Position numbers and translations under genes: made by a program
Part shown: positions 5,849-6,679 of the stretch, piece by piece
How the letters are laid out: each line of letters starts with the position of its first letter
Numbering within the stretch: position 1 is the stretch's first letter
The notes under the pieces: model-generated
Told to the model about the DNA's origin: nothing
What the model saw: the letters and a program-made list of their open reading frames with translations, nothing else
Databases searched by the model: none
NCBI GenBank assembly: GCA_903895005.1
Contig: CAITSH010000302.1
Coordinates: 1-6,679 of the forward strand
From: an uncultured Pseudomonadota bacterium
GTDB taxonomy: Bacteria; Pseudomonadota; Gammaproteobacteria; Burkholderiales; SG8-39
Direction: 5' to 3'
Length of the DNA stretch: 6,679 nucleotides

Positions 5849-6589
5849 ATGGCGGACAAGCAAATCGCGCTCGTTACCGGAGCATCCCGCGGAATCGGCA
5901 AGGCCATTGCGGTCGCGTTGGCGGCACAGGGATCGACGGTTGTCGGGACCGCGACATCAGAGTCCGGTGCGGCGGCCATCAGCGAGTACCTTTCGGCGGA
6001 CGGGGCATCCGGGTGCGGCATGCTGCTGAATGTCACTGATAGCGTGCAGGTGGATGCGGTTATCCAACAAATTGAGCAAGGCTTCGGCCCGGTTTCAGTT
6101 CTGGTCAACAATGCTGGAATCACGCAGGACAATCTCGCCATGCGAATGAAAGAGTCCGAGTGGGACGCCGTTATCGATACCGATTTGAAGTCGGTTTTCA
6201 CCTTGTCCAAGGCGGTTTTGCGGGGAATGATGAAGGCGCGTTCCGGGCGGATAATTAATATTACGTCGGTCGTAGGCTCGAGCGGCAATGCTGGCCAGAT
6301 AAATTACGCTGCTGCCAAGGCGGGAATAGGTGGAATGACGCGCTCGCTTGCGCGCGAGATTGGCAGCCGGAACATCACCGTCAACTGCATAGCCCCTGGC
6401 TTCATTGACACCGACATGACGCGTGCGCTGACCGAGCAGCAAAAGACTGCACTGCTGGGCCAGATCCCGCTGGGGCGGCTCGGACTGCCAGACGATATAG
6501 CCGCTGCCGTTGTTTTTCTTGCGTCTCCAGGGGCAGCCTATGTAACAGGGAGCACTATCCACGTAAACGGCGGCATGTATATGAACTAG
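5849..6589 (+). CDS. fabG: 3-oxoacyl-ACP reductase
   Basis: The 246-residue classical short-chain dehydrogenase is the NADPH-dependent enzyme that reduces 3-oxoacyl-ACP to (R)-3-hydroxyacyl-ACP in every elongation round. Numbering from 5849, the nucleotide-binding TGASRGIG is at 10-17, NNAG at 87-90, catalytic Ser140 in ITSVVGS, and Tyr153 and Lys157 in NYAAAKAG. PGFIDTDMTRAL (187-198) and the C-terminal HVNGGMYMN match FabG closely. The fourth tetrad residue, Asn in ETNLSSVF of E. coli, is Asp112 here (DTDLKSVF, codon GAT at 6182-6184). The start was chosen from ribosome binding site spacing; 5843 would add Met-Ser. It is the last complete gene of the visible fab operon. Confidence 0.97.
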   Translation: MADKQIALVTGASRGIGKAIAVALAAQGSTVVGTATSESGAAAISEYLSADGASGCGMLLNVTDSVQVDAVIQQIEQGFGPVSVLVNNAGITQDNLAMRMKESEWDAVIDTDLKSVFTLSKAVLRGMMKARSGRIINITSVVGSSGNAGQINYAAAKAGIGGMTRSLAREIGSRNITVNCIAPGFIDTDMTRALTEQQKTALLGQIPLGRLGLPDDIAAAVVFLASPGAAYVTGSTIHVNGGMYMN

Positions 6590-6617
6590 TGCTGCTTTCG
6601 GAATGTGCTGTTGAATC

Positions 6618-6626
6618 TGATAAAAT
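6618..6626 (+). promoter_or_regulatory. Candidate extended -10 promoter for acpP
   Basis: TGATAAAAT in the fabG-acpP gap fits the extended -10 pattern (TG, one base, then TAAAAT with five of six matches). The best -35 candidate, TTCGGA at 6597-6602 with an 18-base spacer, matches only three of six, which extended -10 promoters tolerate. Transcription would begin near 6633, giving a leader of about 40 bases. acpP commonly has its own promoter because acyl carrier protein is needed in large excess over the enzymes around it. Confidence 0.5.
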
Positions 6627-6636
6627 TACCAACTTA

Positions 6637-6651
6637 GGTTCGAACCGAACC
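6637..6651 (+). other. Small hairpin near the 5' end of the predicted acpP leader
   Basis: GGTTCG (6637-6642) and CGAACC (6646-6651) are exact complements around a 3-base loop. The first arm is also part of the self-complementary GGTTCGAACC (6637-6646), so two pairings compete. If transcription starts near 6633, the hairpin sits at the extreme 5' end of the acpP mRNA, where it could protect an abundant message from decay. No T-run follows, so it is not a terminator. Confidence 0.35.
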
Positions 6652-6675
6652 GGAAACAGGGAAGGGATTTGAAAC

Positions 6676-6679
6676 ATGG
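6676..6679 (+). CDS. acpP: Start of the next gene, probably acyl carrier protein
   Basis: Only the ATG and one further base are in the window. A purine-rich GAAGGGA (6661-6667) lies nine bases upstream of the ATG at a usable distance for a ribosome binding site, and the gene after fabG in this operon is nearly always acpP. The identity rests on gene order alone, since no coding residues beyond the start can be read. Confidence 0.6.

Noticed and set aside
6637..6646. GGTTCGAACC resembling a tRNA T-arm
   Set aside because: No acceptor stem, anticodon arm or CCA end can be placed around it within the fabG-acpP gap.

Overview
The window is a stretch of core chromosome from a betaproteobacterium. 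This rests on the gene order (S49 peptidase, an RsmI-like methyltransferase, maf, yceD, rpmF, plsX, fabH, fabD, fabG, then what should be acpP), on the cysteine-free L32 sequence and on the protein sequences; no genus can be named from sequence alone. The DNA is moderately GC-rich, except for one clearly AT-rich intergenic segment at 1988-2093. I see no mobile element, phage gene, CRISPR array, tRNA or rRNA.

Layout. Positions 1-681 hold the C-terminal part of an SppA-type signal peptide peptidase, cut by the window edge but with its Ser/Lys dyad present. Converging on it from the minus strand are an RsmI-like (tetrapyrrole methylase fold) methyltransferase (690-1400) and, just upstream of it, maf/yceF (1409-1987), separated by 8 bases and probably co-transcribed. 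A divergent intergenic region (1988-2093) follows. On the plus strand come yceD, rpmF, plsX, fabH, fabD and fabG. The window ends on the first codon of the next gene, expected to be acpP.

How the genes work together. YceD and L32 belong to large-subunit ribosome production. PlsX makes acyl phosphate for phospholipid synthesis. FabD, FabH and FabG load, start and reduce the growing acyl chain on acyl carrier protein. This is the widespread proteobacterial arrangement linking ribosome and membrane synthesis. ATGA overlaps (plsX-fabH, fabD-fabG) and short gaps point to one operon, with an extra promoter likely in front of acpP.

Most of the content is ordinary and no new system is visible. The points worth a second look are: (1) the yceD control region, where a near-consensus sigma70 promoter predicts an almost leaderless mRNA and its -35 box is built into one arm of a perfect terminator-like inverted repeat; (2) a possible minus-strand promoter sharing the same -10 region, with the hairpin just downstream of it; (3) an Asp in FabG where the classical SDR Asn of the catalytic tetrad is expected; and (4) an A8 and a G8 tract within the first codons of plsX.
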